NCBI GenBank assembly: GCA_019096195.1
Contig: JAGTXK010000226.1
Coordinates: 62,001-126,000 of the forward strand
Source of the DNA: Boletus sp. NGJ
Lineage: Eukaryota; Basidiomycota; Agaricomycetes; Boletales; Boletaceae
Reading direction: 5' to 3'
DNA length: 64,000 nt
The position numbers and the translations under genes are program-made. Under the pieces are notes generated by a model that was given only the letters and a program-made list of their open reading frames with translations, was not told where the DNA came from and searched no databases. Each line of letters starts with the position of its first letter. The stretch's first letter is position 1. Of the stretch, positions 13,801-24,667 are shown one piece after another.

Positions 13801-14345
13801 TACGACTTACCCCGTGAACTGTGCAAATGCGGTGGAAAAAGCATTTAAGAGGGAATGGACCAAAGCATACGAGAAAAAGCTTTCTTGGACAGAGAAACGA
13901 AGTTTGCAGGGACTAATGACGACGTTGGTGAAGGAAGACATGTAAGTGCCATCGTGGTAGCTTGGCTTGGGACGACCGGGCTAATTACCTTCTTCCTAGT
14001 TCTTTCGTCTTCCGAGAGCCCGTCGACCCTGTGCTCTTGGGCATTCCAACGTACTTTCAAGTGATTTCCAAGAAGGATGCAAGGGACCTTAGAACAATCC
14101 GCACGAAACTGGATAACGACAAGTATGACTCAATAGAAGCCTTCGAGACTGACATGGACCTCATGATTCGGAACGCGATCACGTTCAACGGTGCTGACTC
14201 CGAGGTCGGCAGGATCTCGTATGTAGTCAAGGATAGGATCAAGGACATGTTGAGCAACATCAAGAGTGGGGGAGGGACGAAGAAGCGTAAGGAAGGGGAC
14301 CCTAAACTCGCGCCGCAGCCCACCAAGAAGGCGAAACTTGGCTGA
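7843..14345 (+). CDS. TAF2: TAF2: TFIID subunit 2 with inactive M1-peptidase fold and three C-terminal bromodomains
   Basis: TAF2 is a core TFIID subunit that helps contact promoter DNA. The proposed start is ATG 7843 (MQREHTRRGFSI), continuing by splicing to HQKVVLEIDFSGSLWGYTEI. The M1-aminopeptidase-like part covers about 8500-10000 (FPSS-like IPSSPDAARCWVPC; DFGSYPFGSFKVV; LACQWMGINI). The zinc-binding HExxH and the GAMEN motif are absent, as in other TAF2 proteins, so it is not a peptidase. A helical repeat part runs to about 11930. After a Pro/Ala/Lys-rich linker come three bromodomains: 12318-12790, 13512-13880 and 13935-14260. Each keeps the acetyl-lysine-binding Asn (QYN, KFN, TFN). 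The end is a basic tail with KKRK. I estimate about 1,800 residues and around 20 introns. The first intron (7878-7941) would need an AT-AG boundary. Yeast and human TAF2 lack bromodomains. Confidence 0.93.
10004..10017. repeat. 14-bp perfect palindrome in a TAF2 intron
   Basis: GGTACCTAGGTACC is self-complementary. It lies between the donor near 9981 and the acceptor near 10040. No function is evident. Confidence 0.6.
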
Positions 14346-14531
14346 CGATTACATTACGAATACGGCGCGATAATTCACGTGTACTTGCTCTGCTGCTTTG
14401 CTGTGTTATTTGTTCTGCATGTTGGAGAACAGTTCGATTTCACGCCGACTACTGTAAGAAGTTTTGGCGAACGAAGTTGTTAATGTCCTTTGTCGCCGTC
14501 TACGACTCCAAAGTATTGCATTCTTGTCCTC

Positions 14532-15199
14532 ATGTCCCAACCAGAAGAGCGAACAGAACATGAACCCAGCGAGGAGATCGATCCAATATGGACCTCGAGC
14601 CGAACGGCACGTCAGATATACGCACTTGGAGAAGTAGAGCGGGTTTGCTGATCCATTCCTTCTGCCGTCCATCTCGCTAACCCCCCGCAGGACATTGGAC
14701 GTCTGCTCTCCCTCGCTGCGTCGTCCGTGTCGCTGCTCACGCTGCCGCAGACAGACGAACTGGACGACAGTCTCCCCCAAGGAGAGGAACGCTCGGAGCA
14801 GTTTGTGCTCGAAGTGAGCGAGTACTTTGAGCGACTGGACGTGCGTCTCTCTCTCACTCGTTCCCGCGCGCGTCACCTTTTTTTTTTTTCGCTTGGTAGT
14901 CTATACAGGTCGCTGTCCGTTCGTCGCTCGCGCACATACGACAGTCTCGCATCGCCCCCTCGGCGATCAACGCGCCACCCCCAGGGTTCGTCCCCCCATC
15001 ACTCGGCGTGACCATCCCCATGGATGGTACAGGGGCAGGGGAGGTCAGTATGGGGTTACAAGAGGAGAGGGTGGGCCGTGACGCATGGATGGGCATCCTG
15101 AATGCCCTCAGGCGCCTCAAGGCCGCGCAGGAACAGGAAGAGCTCGCGCACATGGATGACTCAAGATGCCGTGGAGTAGATATGGACACACGGGAATAA
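14532..15199 (+). CDS. MED11: MED11: Mediator head-module subunit 11
   Basis: A small coiled-coil subunit of the Mediator head that pairs with MED22 in other species. Three exons were traced. The first, MSQPEERTEHEPSEEIDP to ARQIYALGEVER, ends near 14640. The second, DIGRLLSLAASSV to SEYFERLD, ends near 14838. The third starts with VAVRSSLAHIRQSRIAPSA at about 14910. Helical heptads and the phrase AHIRQSRIAPSAINAPPPG match fungal MED11 as I remember it. The C-terminus is WMGILNALRRLKAAQEQ and a short polar tail, ending in TAA at 15199. It lies 186 bp downstream of TAF2 on the same strand and converges with TBCA. The protein is short and of low complexity, so the call rests on the general pattern and length (about 165 residues). 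Confidence 0.78.
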
Positions 15200-15422
15200 A
15201 ACGAGTTCACGGAACGCCGGTTCATCATACTAATCGGATGAAAGAAGAAAGAAAAACTTTCGCGCGTTTCTAATGAGAGGGATGGACGGCGGAGCGGAGG
15301 GAGTACTTGTATCGATGCCACGTAGGTAGGTTCGTCGACAGCGCGGGTATAGAGTTTGAAGACAACTTCTCAGGGCTACTACTTTGTCGGCCACAGTTGG
15401 TGGTATGAATTAAGCAATTGAG

Positions 15423-16010
15423 TCATATATTGGACATGTGCGCAGTCGCTTCTGTGAGATCTTTCTCGGCGTCCAGGAGCTCCTTGTCTTCGGAGAACTC
15501 TGGCCTCGACTTGACGGAATCCTGTGTCGTTTGATGATCGATAGGAGGGCATCGACGTCACGTAGAATGGAAGACCTACAACGAGCGTCCTCAGCTCCTG
15601 GATCGCCTTTCCCAGGCGATCTCCAGTGTCCTTGACCATTCTCTGAGACTCTTCGAATAACCTTTTCTATATAGACGACATTGAATTAGCGCACTCTCAT
15701 TTCCGCGCTGTGCACGCACGCACGACACGCAGCAGCAAAAAAGTGGAGTGTGTGACAGGGGACACGTACAGCATTTTTAATGTCCCACTCTTCGCCGTTC
15801 TCCGCGATGCGTTGGTCCACTTTGCGGTGGTTGTCTTCTCCTTCCTTTTTGTACAGAACGAGTTCTTTGAGCAGCCTGAAACATTGTCGTTGGTTGGAGA
15901 CGGCAAGATAAGCGGAAATATCACTCGCACCGTTTGGCTGCGCCAACCTTGATTTTCAGTTGGCGCTGGATGGCCAACCTCTCAGAATCCGTTACTTTTG
16001 ATGCCGACAT
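15423..16010 (-). CDS. TBCA: tubulin-specific chaperone A (Rbl2-like)
   Basis: TBCA binds beta-tubulin after release from the CCT chaperonin and keeps it soluble until dimer assembly. Four exons join cleanly. MSASKVTDSERLAIQRQLKI runs from ATG 16010. The second exon reads LLKELVLYKKEGEDNHRKVD through EEWDIKNA, the third begins KRLFEESQRMVKDTGDRLG, and the last runs DSVKSRPEFSEDKELLDAEK to SNI and TGA at 15423. The all-helical pattern, the IKN/R-L-E spacing and the length of about 110 residues match TBCA. The final exon is out of frame with the apparent read-through of its intron, so the spliced version is preferred. It converges with MED11, with 223 bp between the stops. Confidence 0.9.
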
Positions 16011-17413
16011 GGTTTGAGATAAGCTGCAGCGTGCCTCAAACCCCTCATCGATAAGCTTACTCAAGCTCAGCATCAACGATACAGGAAGCGATGGGGTCAT
16101 TTCATAGACTATAGGATATAACAACAACGGTGCTACATCGCAGTACAGCAGCTTGGTACATGTCGAGAACCAGGACAGATACACAATACCTAGTGCGGAC
16201 TAGAAACGACTCAAAGAGAAAGGTGGATAACAATGATACCAGACACGAAATGCCAGGGCGAGGCGGGTGCTAGTAGCGTGTGCGAGGGGGAACGACGATA
16301 TCATGAGGGGAGCGTCAAGTCAGGCGTGACGAGGGCATGGTCCAGTGCCCGCAAGCAGGCAGGATGGAACCGTAGGGATCCGCTCTGAACCCAGTACCAC
16401 CGATTGGCTCGAGGCACTCAAGCGCATCCAACGTGCAGCCGACTAGCGAGATGACGAGAGGCGAGCGCAGCGGGAACGAAATCTTGGGGGTACATCGAGG
16501 GAAGAGCATATCATGTCCTGGACAATCTTCCATCAACAGTCCCAACCGGCGAATACACCAAATGTCCGCAAGCCGTTCTCATACAATGAGCGCGGCAAAG
16601 GGGGACGATAAGAGGCACGTTGACGTTCCGCCATTACTCGCCGACAGGTCTGGATGGGGGTAGAGAGGAGTCGTAAAGGAAGCGGTGATCAGGCGCCGTC
16701 TTCATGACATGAGTGCGTATAAATCAAAACGTAATAAAAAATGCGTGCAGTGCGGTCCTCGTCAAGTACGTGCCGACGGCTAACTAAACCGGCCATGGCG
16801 ATATGAAGAGGTGGAGGGTGGAGATGATGCCAGTGTATCGGCTCGCACGAGGCACGTAACCCCAATTAAGGGGTCGTTCGCCTACAAGTGCGCGTGGACT
16901 GAATGGGACTGGGAGTGGAAGGCGATGGAGGACGGGTGAGAAAGCAAGATGGACGCGCGAGCATCGCAAGACGAGCACGCCACTCGTATGAGCAGCATGA
17001 CCAAACGCCTCGGTGTGCTGCGGTCTTGCGTCGGTGTCTTATCGCATCTTCCCTCAACCGAGACCAGGAAGTCCATTCTTCATCGAGAGCTCCAGCTCAA
17101 AGGGAGCTTATCCAATCGACAGCTAACCACAGGCTAACCGTCAAGTAGAGTTGCACACCGAGAGCGGCGCGGCCGAATTGTTTGTGAACCGAGGGTGGCC
17201 AGCCAATCTGAGGGACACGCGGGGGGGTGAGGTGTCGTAAACAATGCAGAATAAAAAATGTGTGATGCTAAGTGTCCATGTAGTGATGCGACCTGCGATC
17301 CAGGCAGGTATTCCAGTCGTGCGAGTCATCTCTGCAATAATAGTCCGTAAAAGATAATGTAACCGACGACGCGGGGCATTTTTTGAGGTCCGGCACGATA
17401 GAGAGGTCAACAA
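16011..17413. other. Intergenic, 1.4 kb, no gene seen
   Basis: Only short scattered open frames without family resemblance or consistent splicing. It holds the upstream region of TBCA and the 3' side of the first bHLH gene. I looked for tRNA A and B boxes and saw none. Confidence 0.5.
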
Positions 17414-18402
17414 TCAAAAGCTTGACTGCGACTGTTGCGATACGGCTGCGACCGCGGCGGCGGCGGCAGCGTGTCTTTGCTCGGCAGTGCCAAGCATCAA
17501 CGCCTCATTAACGCTAGACCGAGGGTGAGGTGAGATTGCAGATATGAAGTGGGGTGATACGCACGTGCGGAGTCGCTGGACCTCGTTCTCGGCCTGTTGC
17601 AGCCTCGTCTGAAGTTGTTGTGCGGTCATCTCGAGGTACTTGACGTGGGTTGTAGCGCGGTCGAGGAGGGAAACCTTGCTCGACTTCTGGTTGGAGACGG
17701 GAAGGGCATCCTTGAGCCTGCGGTAACCGTCGCGAAGTTCATCACGACGCCTCTGCTCGGACTCGATGCGCTGACGGCGGATTGTCTCGCGGCGAACATC
17801 GGTGGTGCTCCCGGTGGGGATGGCGGGCTGGAAGTCGTCATCGTCCTCGTCCGAATCGTCATTGCGAGCCTTTCGTCTCGGGGTCTTTGCCGCCGAACGA
17901 GTAGCTGGGGCCGCAATGGGGTTAAACCGATGGGAGCGGGGGACGGAAGCGTATGGAACGCTGTGTACCGACGAGGGGGAGTGGGTGCCACTGCCGCGGC
18001 TGCGTCTGCCAGAAGTAAGGCTGTCGGAGGAGAGCTCGCCACCACTGAGGTTGTAGACGGCGGGGGGGGAGATGCCGTTGTCGGGTGGTGTGTAAGGACG
18101 ACCGGGGGATGCGGTAGTGTAGTTGGCGGAGGGGGTGTACGAGTACTCGCCGATGGTGTTTGTCAAGTTAAGGGAGTTGAAGTCAAGACGGGGAGATGAA
18201 GACGAGGGACCGGGCACTGGGAGAGAGGTGAGCAGGGTATGGGAACGAGAGAGAGGGGGGACATACGAGCCATCGTCGAGACGCCATAAGGGGACTGGGG
18301 GTACTGGAGGTAGGGCTCGAGGTTGGAGAGAGAGTCGTAAGCGAAGGGGGCGTCCATGAAGGAGGTGGGGCTGCGGGGGTGCTCGAGGAGGGTGGACTCC
18401 AT
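17414..18402 (-). CDS. bHLH leucine-zipper transcription factor, copy 1
   Basis: Nuclear DNA-binding protein of the Max/Myc-like class. ATG 18402 opens MESTLLEHPRSPTSFMDAP. An intron at about 18220-18275 is followed by a Ser/Pro/Tyr-rich region with SPPAVYNLSGG, then an acidic NDDSDEDDDDF patch. The basic-HLH segment lies at about 17800-17640: RRQRIESEQRRRDELRDGY, loop LPVSNQKSSKVSLLDRA, then a zipper (LEMTAQQLQTRLQQAENEVQ). A 51-nt intron near 17513-17563 has no stop and keeps frame, so retention would add 17 residues. The C-terminus has an Ala run and ends SQQSQSSF. The basic region keeps Glu9 and Arg13 of E-box binders but has Arg where Max has His5. It is clearly paralogous to the gene at 22113-23265. 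Confidence 0.9.
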
Positions 18403-18703
18403 TGCGTCGTAGAAATGCAAAGATGAAAAGCTGGAATAAAAAAAAAGAGCTGGAATACGAGGGGACCTGATATAGCGGTGAGGAGGCGCTGGTCGGCAGA
18501 CGGGGAAGGGGGCAACTTACGTGAAAACAACAAAGAGCCGGCGTTGTCGTCCCAAGCGCACAATAGAGCACAAGCGCGAAGAAGAAGAAGGAGAAGGAGA
18601 AGAAAAGAAAAAGAAAAAGAAACGTCGGGTGAGGAGGAGGAGGTCGGTCGGGGGAGTTTTAAGGGAAAGGATGAGGAGCGACCGCCCATCTGATTCCGCC
18701 TAA

Positions 18704-18729
18704 ATATCGGGTTTACTGTCACCCGATAT
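18704..18729. repeat. Inverted repeat 1 upstream of bHLH copy 1
   Basis: ATATCGGGT (18704-18712) and ACCCGATAT (18721-18729) are perfect 9-bp complements around an 8-nt loop. Confidence 0.7.
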
Positions 18730-18733
18730 GGGT

Positions 18734-18766
18734 CTGCATTCCCGCGATGCATAAATGGGAATGCAG
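18734..18766. repeat. Inverted repeat 2 upstream of bHLH copy 1
   Basis: CTGCATTCCC (18734-18743) and GGGAATGCAG (18757-18766) are perfect 10-bp complements around 13 nt. The second half lies just left of inverted repeat 3, and all three repeats fall within 150 bp. Confidence 0.7.
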
Positions 18767-18826
18767 GTATTTTAGCGGCCTCGTGTGCGGCATCTATAGT
18801 CCCTGTATTTGAATTGTTACATAATA

Positions 18827-18853
18827 TTCCCATTTGGCTGACCAAATAGGGAA
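18827..18853. repeat. Inverted repeat 3 upstream of bHLH copy 1
   Basis: TTCCCATTTGG (18827-18837) pairs with CCAAATAGGGAA (18842-18853) with one bulged base and a 4-nt loop, giving a tight hairpin. Confidence 0.65.
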
Positions 18854-20319
18854 GAGTGAGCCGAGGGGATGGGTGCTAGTCCCCGGTGCCCTGCCCTTTT
18901 CCCGATTTAACTCCGCACCGCTTTTTCTCTGTTTCCTCTTCCGCGGGTCCGGTGGGAGAGACTCTGCTCGCCAGCCAAGATCCGGCTTGGCCGCCCGTCC
19001 CCGCTCGTTTTTTTTTTGCCCCATTCCCAGTCCCTTGGTGACATGTGCCCCTTTCGCAACGTTTTCTTCATCTCGCACCGCCATTGCGCCTACGCCGCAC
19101 CGATCATATCTGCATGCTGCCATCTCGGCTCGTCGGTTTCATTTTTTTTTTTTTTTTCTTCAGTGTCACAGACGCCTTCTCTCTCTGCAAATGCGTCGTC
19201 TAGCCGCGGTAAATCCAGCAACCCAAGCTCTTTTGTGCGTTCTTAATCGAGCGGAAACGTCACTGCTGAAGTCATACGCAGATCCGTGTGACAACACGAC
19301 GTCCAGCTATTGTTCCACTCTTCACGATCAATGACATTCCCCTGCCCACACGGCTGAAATGAACGTGAGTGATATGATGCTGCCCGTCTATGTGGCAAGC
19401 AGACGATGGGCCTAGCGCCATACGGCAAATGCAGCCACTACTCTCATCATATGGCAGTGACGTGACCCTACCCACGTAATTAGACTTTAAGCAAGACACG
19501 CACCAGCAAGGCGTTCACTCTCTCCTCTCTGGGCAATCCGAGTGCTTTGCAATGCCGGCCGTAGCACGGAACTTGGCGACTACGCCATCCTTGATGCTCC
19601 GCGGCATTTACATCGTCCTCCTCTCGCACAAAGAGGAGGGAAAGAAGCGAGCTCGCGTCTCGAATCGCATCATCAGTGCGTAAATGCCTCGAGTGTACAG
19701 TTGTATGCCTGTTGTGCCCACATGACGCGCACGCCTCGGATGCCTCCGTCCAGCCAAGTCAGTCGCGAGTACGAAAGGACGCCGTAATGAGGGCGCATCA
19801 GCGGCGTGGCCTGCCCTGTCCCAACAAGGACATATCAAACGCACAATTTGTCGAGACAAGAAAAAGTCTGTGGTCAAACGAGGCTAGGGGAGGTGGTGGG
19901 ATGAAGAATATTCCATGTGCCTCGATGGACGAACCAACGGCCAGCGACCTTGTATTGGGGATTCCCTTCCATTTTAGAAGTTGGTCAAAAATGAACCAGA
20001 TGAAAAGGTCCCTTGATCGCTTGTGCGCTGTTTGTGCGCAGGTCTCCAACTTGGAAAGCCCTCTAGGTTAAGTTGGCGTAAATAGCTGTAGACTGGAAAG
20101 AGTGAGTCACGCGTGATTCCGTTATTGTAAAAGCTGCGCTGAAACGGATCGTTTGATCATCCCGTTGATTTTGATATACTGTACGCAAGATCTGCGTTCG
20201 TGTGAGCATTGGAAGAAAGAAAGAAAACAACAAAAAAAAAAAAAAAACACAAGGCGTCGTCCCTTCTCACTCGAATCGCTTCTTGTTCTGCTCCCGCGAT
20301 CTTCTGCGAACACCCGCAA

Positions 20320-20812
20320 TGTCCGCCGATACGGTACGTCCTCGTGTCATTCTCAGTGGCCCCTCTCTGACTAGAGAATGGAACAGACCAGCTCTCTCCA
20401 GTGGCTGTTTCATCTCCGCGTAGCCCACCCGTTCAGGAAGGTCCCGTACTCTTGCTCAATCCGTGCTGGTTCTCCCTACGGCAAATGGCTCAATCTTGCT
20501 CGACGATGCGTTTCAGCTCGTTAATCGGCACCGATGCACTGATCCCGATGAGTCCAAATATTCCTCTCAACGGGACTCTCTACATTGCTCGCTACTACCC
20601 TTGCACGGCCCAACGAGCGCACCGGTTCCGGTCGCCAATCCAGTCAAGCCCTCCGCCCATGTCGCATCATCATCTGCATTCTCGTCTATTTAACTCAAGC
20701 TCCGACAAGTTGTCCGGCTCAGTCACATCCTGTACCACGCCCCCGAAAAAAATTCAGGGTCGTCACGCATTGACCCACCGCAGCTGCGTGTAAACCCCGA
20801 CCCCGTATTTAC
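20320..20812 (+). CDS. Possible short gene, weak evidence
   Basis: A promoter-like layout (pyrimidine-rich leader, then ATG near 20320, MSADT, followed at once by a GTACGT donor) suggests a spliced transcript. Acceptors near 20380 or 20400 lead into different frames. One frame has a fairly protein-like stretch, LVLPTANGSILLDDAFQLVN, near 20470-20525. Another stays open to about 20793. I do not recognise any family and could not choose one frame, so this may be no gene at all. Confidence 0.18.
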
Positions 20813-22112
20813 GCATCAACATTTCACATACATTTCGTCGGAGAGCTAATTATACGAGCGTAAACACTTGCCCAGGTTTACTGGCTACCGTCATTTGGGG
20901 AGAGGTCCCTCCTGTCAGCATTCCCCGATGAGTCAGGTGGAACCGGTGTCCGGTAATCTGCGCAGCAACGTGGACCGCAATTCGCTCAGGTTCGCGGGTT
21001 TGTTGATCTGTCGTGTTGCTGGCCACGGCTTTTGGGCTCCCGTCCAAGGTCTCAGCTTGCTGAGCTTGATTGCAATCGAGGGTCCCCCTTTATTCCTACC
21101 CTAGCGCCAGACGCTCACCCGCCAAGCACGTTCATCCCTAATGTCACAAACTGTACGAGATCTACGAGGTAGCCTTCAAATTGCAAAAGGAAAAAAGGAT
21201 ATGCATGTGCCGTGGCTATGAAAACACAAGAGCTCGATGTGAACCGACAACAGGTGCTAGATCAGTCCATCGCCATCCCTCTCTCGTAGACCATTTTTCT
21301 CCAGCCTGCTGCTAGAGCGGGCACCCAATGACAACAATAACTCCCCTCAGGAGAGCCAACGGCCAAACAGCCTCCCCTTCTATAAAAAGACGGGATGAAC
21401 TACATGTTGCTTCGACGGGTGAGTCATCATAAAATTCGGCGCATGCTCCTCCTTGCTCGTTCCGTCGCATGAGTTCGTACAGCATTCGTCAAGAATCGTT
21501 CGGTCGGTCGTTATATCGCTCCTGCGGTCGTAGCAAGGTGGGCAAGCATCCAAACACGGACGCTGTAGAGTGTCACATGGGAGTAACAGATGTGTGGTAG
21601 TGCTCAAGGGTGCCGTCGAGAAGGGTGTAATGTGAGTGAGTGATGAGAAAATGAGAAAAGAACCGGGAATTGGGCATAAGGGAGATTGCGCGAACGTGAA
21701 CAAGATCCACTGGGGATGCTAACAGGTCGAGAAAAATGGGGCGGAAAAGACATCGATGGGCCCATCGATCAACAAGATGGCACGACCGATAATAATCGCG
21801 CGCTCTCGGATCGACAAGATAAGACTTGACTAGCCGGCCAGCAACATCGAGTCGTTGACAGCGTCGCGGAGAGGAAGGAGGGAGGGGAAGGAGGGGTTTT
21901 GAACGTGATTTCGCGCACCGCGCTATGCGACCAGCGCCGCAAACTCGACAAGTCTTGTTCCGGTATAATTTGTCCCTTAGTTTCGCCCAAAGCAGGGGAT
22001 ACAAAATACAGAATGTGCAATGAGGCAAGAATGTTAAGGGGGAAAAATTGAAAACGAGGATGAAAAAAAGGAGCAGTGTCCGTTATGGCAGCGAGTTTGA
22101 TTTGGATACTAT

Positions 22113-23265
22113 TCAGTATCCTTCCGATGCAGCTGGACTGCGGGAGTCCTCCCGCGGAGGTTCCTGTCCTTGCACGTGAGTGAGAGAGTGGCTCGGCATC
22201 CCTGGCTCAGGTGGAGGCGACAATGGCCTGTTATCACCGCCATGCATGTTATTGGTGGGCGAAGGTGAGCTTGCGACACCGAGGGAAATCTTTTCGTTGA
22301 CAGCACGCAACCGCTGAACTTCCTGTTCCAGCACGAGGAGACGGGCCTGCATCTCTTGTGTGGATTTTTCAAGGAAGATAATGTGGTTTGTCGCTAAAGA
22401 AAGAAAAGGGTGAGACAATGACTATCAGAATCACCAGTGATGGGGATTACCTCGCTCGAGCAGCGAAACCTTGCTGCTCTTCTGGTTTGAGACTGGCAGG
22501 ACGTCTTTCAATTTCGCATAGCCATCGCGTAATTCGTCTCTCCGCCTCTGCTCAGCCTCGATCCTTTGCCGCCGCGTCGCTTCTTTGCGGGAGTGAGCGA
22601 GGTTCTCAACAAAGGTAGCACCCATATCTTCGTCGTCTGAGTCGTTCAAGGAGCGGCCACGACCACGTCTGCCAGAAGAGCTCGTTGTTGGGGATGGGGT
22701 CGGGTTGTAACGTAGAGATGTGCGATGTACTAGGCTGGCTCCTCTGGATGATGATGGGGAGCCAGTCCCGCTGCTGTTTCTCGAATGGTGGTAGATGCCG
22801 TCCGCTGATGTGTCTGATCCTGAAATGGGAGGGGACAAGGGATCATACATGTGAGGGGAGGGCGGAGGGGGAGAGCCTGCAGGCAGGCCCATTGACACAT
22901 GTTGTGGCGATGAAGTATACACGGGTGGCGGCGGATATTGATGCGTGGACATGAGGCTGAGATTATGGAACTGCAGGCTTTGATGGAGGTCTGGCGCGGA
23001 GAGATGACCTACATACAAAGTACACGAGCACATTATCAGATCAACATGAGGCACAGGCGAGTAAAGAACGCGAGGAAGTACACCCACGCGGATGAGTGGC
23101 AGGATGCTGAAGCGGATAAGAGTGCTGGTGGTGCATCTGGTGGTTGTACGCGAGCGAGTAAGAGGTTTCGTGCTCGGCAGGATAATAGCCATAAGGCCCC
23201 GTCTGACCGAGATTCGAGTTGTGATCATCGGGAATATGCTGGTTGTGCTGCTGGTGTTGATCCAT
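22113..23265 (-). CDS. bHLH leucine-zipper transcription factor, copy 2
   Basis: Paralogue of the gene at 17414-18402, on the same strand. ATG 23265 opens a Gln/His-rich N-terminus (MDQHQQHNQHIPDDHNSN). An intron at about 23000-23080 leads into a Pro/Ser-rich region with SPPISGSDTSADGIYHH. An acidic LNDSDDEDMG patch precedes the bHLH: RRQRIEAEQRRRDELRDGY, LPVSNQKSSKVSLLERA, then after an intron at about 22390-22455 the zipper NHIIFLEKSTQEMQARL and EQEVQRLRAVNEK. The intron in the zipper region of copy 1 (after QRLRT) is absent here. The tail is Pro/Ser-rich and ends AASEGY at 22113. Glu9 and Arg13 are kept and residue 5 is Arg, as in copy 1. The two factors could dimerise, but that is inference. 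Confidence 0.9.
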
Positions 23266-24667
23266 CGTCTGCGGGTCGTGGGTGGGTCGTGGACTCCAAA
23301 TGAAAAGGGTAACTCTGAGATCGTGTACACAATGTGATAAAAGGCAAGAAACGGGGTCGAAGAAAAGAAGAAGAAGCCAAGAAACAAGGACAACGGGTCG
23401 CCAAGGTCGTGATCCTCGTTTGCACTCGAGGACCAGAACCAAACCAAGGGGAGGGGTCACTGATGTCCATTGTCCCCGGCCTGCCACTTCTCACGCGTGC
23501 TTGAATTTGCACAGCAAGCTACTTCGTACTTGCATCCTTGAGCAAATAAAACCATCATATTGTGCACATCTAGCTCGACAAACTGCCTCGAGGCTGCCCT
23601 CATGTCCATCAAGAACGTTGATCTCCACGTCCGGGTCGATCGCATTCCGTCCTCGTCTCCATTATTCCACACCACTCATCGTTCCTATCGATTGTCAAGC
23701 GATAGACGCTTCCCTCTCAGGCTCTGCACTTGCACCGACAACTGTCCAAATGTCGGGATGCCAACAGCGTTGTTGCTTTACCCGTCCGTCTTCTCGAACA
23801 CCTGACTTCCTGGGCGTCAGAAGCCCGCGTCGTGGGTGAAAGTTATGTACCATATCGAGAGCCGACAGAAAATGGAATAACTCCGTCTGGGCTCGAGGTG
23901 GGCGCGGGCCAATAATGAGCGAGAGTAAAGATGTCACATTCCTGGGAGTCTCGACCACTGGCTGGTGCGACTGAGGGCCCCTCGATCACCGCGGAAAGGG
24001 GTAACCACTTCGCGTTCGAGGGTAAAAGAAAGAACTGCAAATTTTATCCTGTCAGATGGGCGCTGGGCAAGGGTCACGAGGAGGTAGGTCCGAGATTACG
24101 ATCTGAGTGAAAGAGGAGGAAAACATAAATTTCTTTGAGTAACGCCCAAAAGTATAAGAAAGGGTACTCAAACGTGGTTGTGCCGGGCCGGAACGGTTGT
24201 CAAAACAATCGTCGTGAGGGACTGTAACTAATAGACGGAAACGTCAGTCTAAGAGACTGAACACCTTGATGTTTCAGACGGCCCAAACTCCCCAAGTGCT
24301 GACGAGCACGAAGCTGTCCATGGCACGACCGACAATGAGCAGAACTTCGACGACGAAGAATTGGCGAGCGCGCATTTCCCAGGTCACGTGAGCGGTACTC
24401 ATTTTGAAGCCTTCGATTTCTTTTGAGCTCGTCGTTAAGCTCAGCGACGTCGACGGACACTTGGCACTGGGCGGCGCCACCACCGACGATACACGGCCCA
24501 CGTTTCGTCTCCCAGTTCCTCGAGGTGCGTCCTTATTCTCGTCCTGGTCCTGCAGTCCAACATGGGGCCAGTTCAGGATCCATCTCTCGCTTGCTGGCAT
24601 CAGATACCCTTGAAGCTCTGGATCCATCCTTTTCATCGTGTCCTGCGACCGACGGACGCCACTTGAC
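23266..24667. other. Upstream region between bHLH copy 2 and the next gene
   Basis: The stretch is about 1.4 kb between divergent genes. It may hold 5' exons of the unknown gene at 24668: an ATG at 24056 with a donor near 24093 could splice to an acidic exon after the TTTCAG near 24279 (DGPNSPSADEHEAV). I could not carry that frame cleanly into the main exon. Nothing else is convincing. Confidence 0.4.

Larger units (their letters stand above)
18403..22112. other. 3.7-kb spacer between the two bHLH genes, largely non-coding
   Basis: Contains a CT/AG-rich leader next to copy 1 (18540-18640 is strongly purine rich on this strand), three adjacent inverted repeats (18704-18853), poly-T tracts near 19010 and 19141, a poly-A tract near 20231, and one weak candidate gene at about 20320-20812. 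No other convincing coding region was found on either strand. The length is out of line with the 100-250 bp gaps elsewhere, which suggests long regulatory regions. Confidence 0.5.

Noticed and set aside
17597-18199. Long open frame opposite bHLH copy 1
   Set aside because: Antisense shadow of the Ser/Pro/Asp-rich coding strand; no domain.
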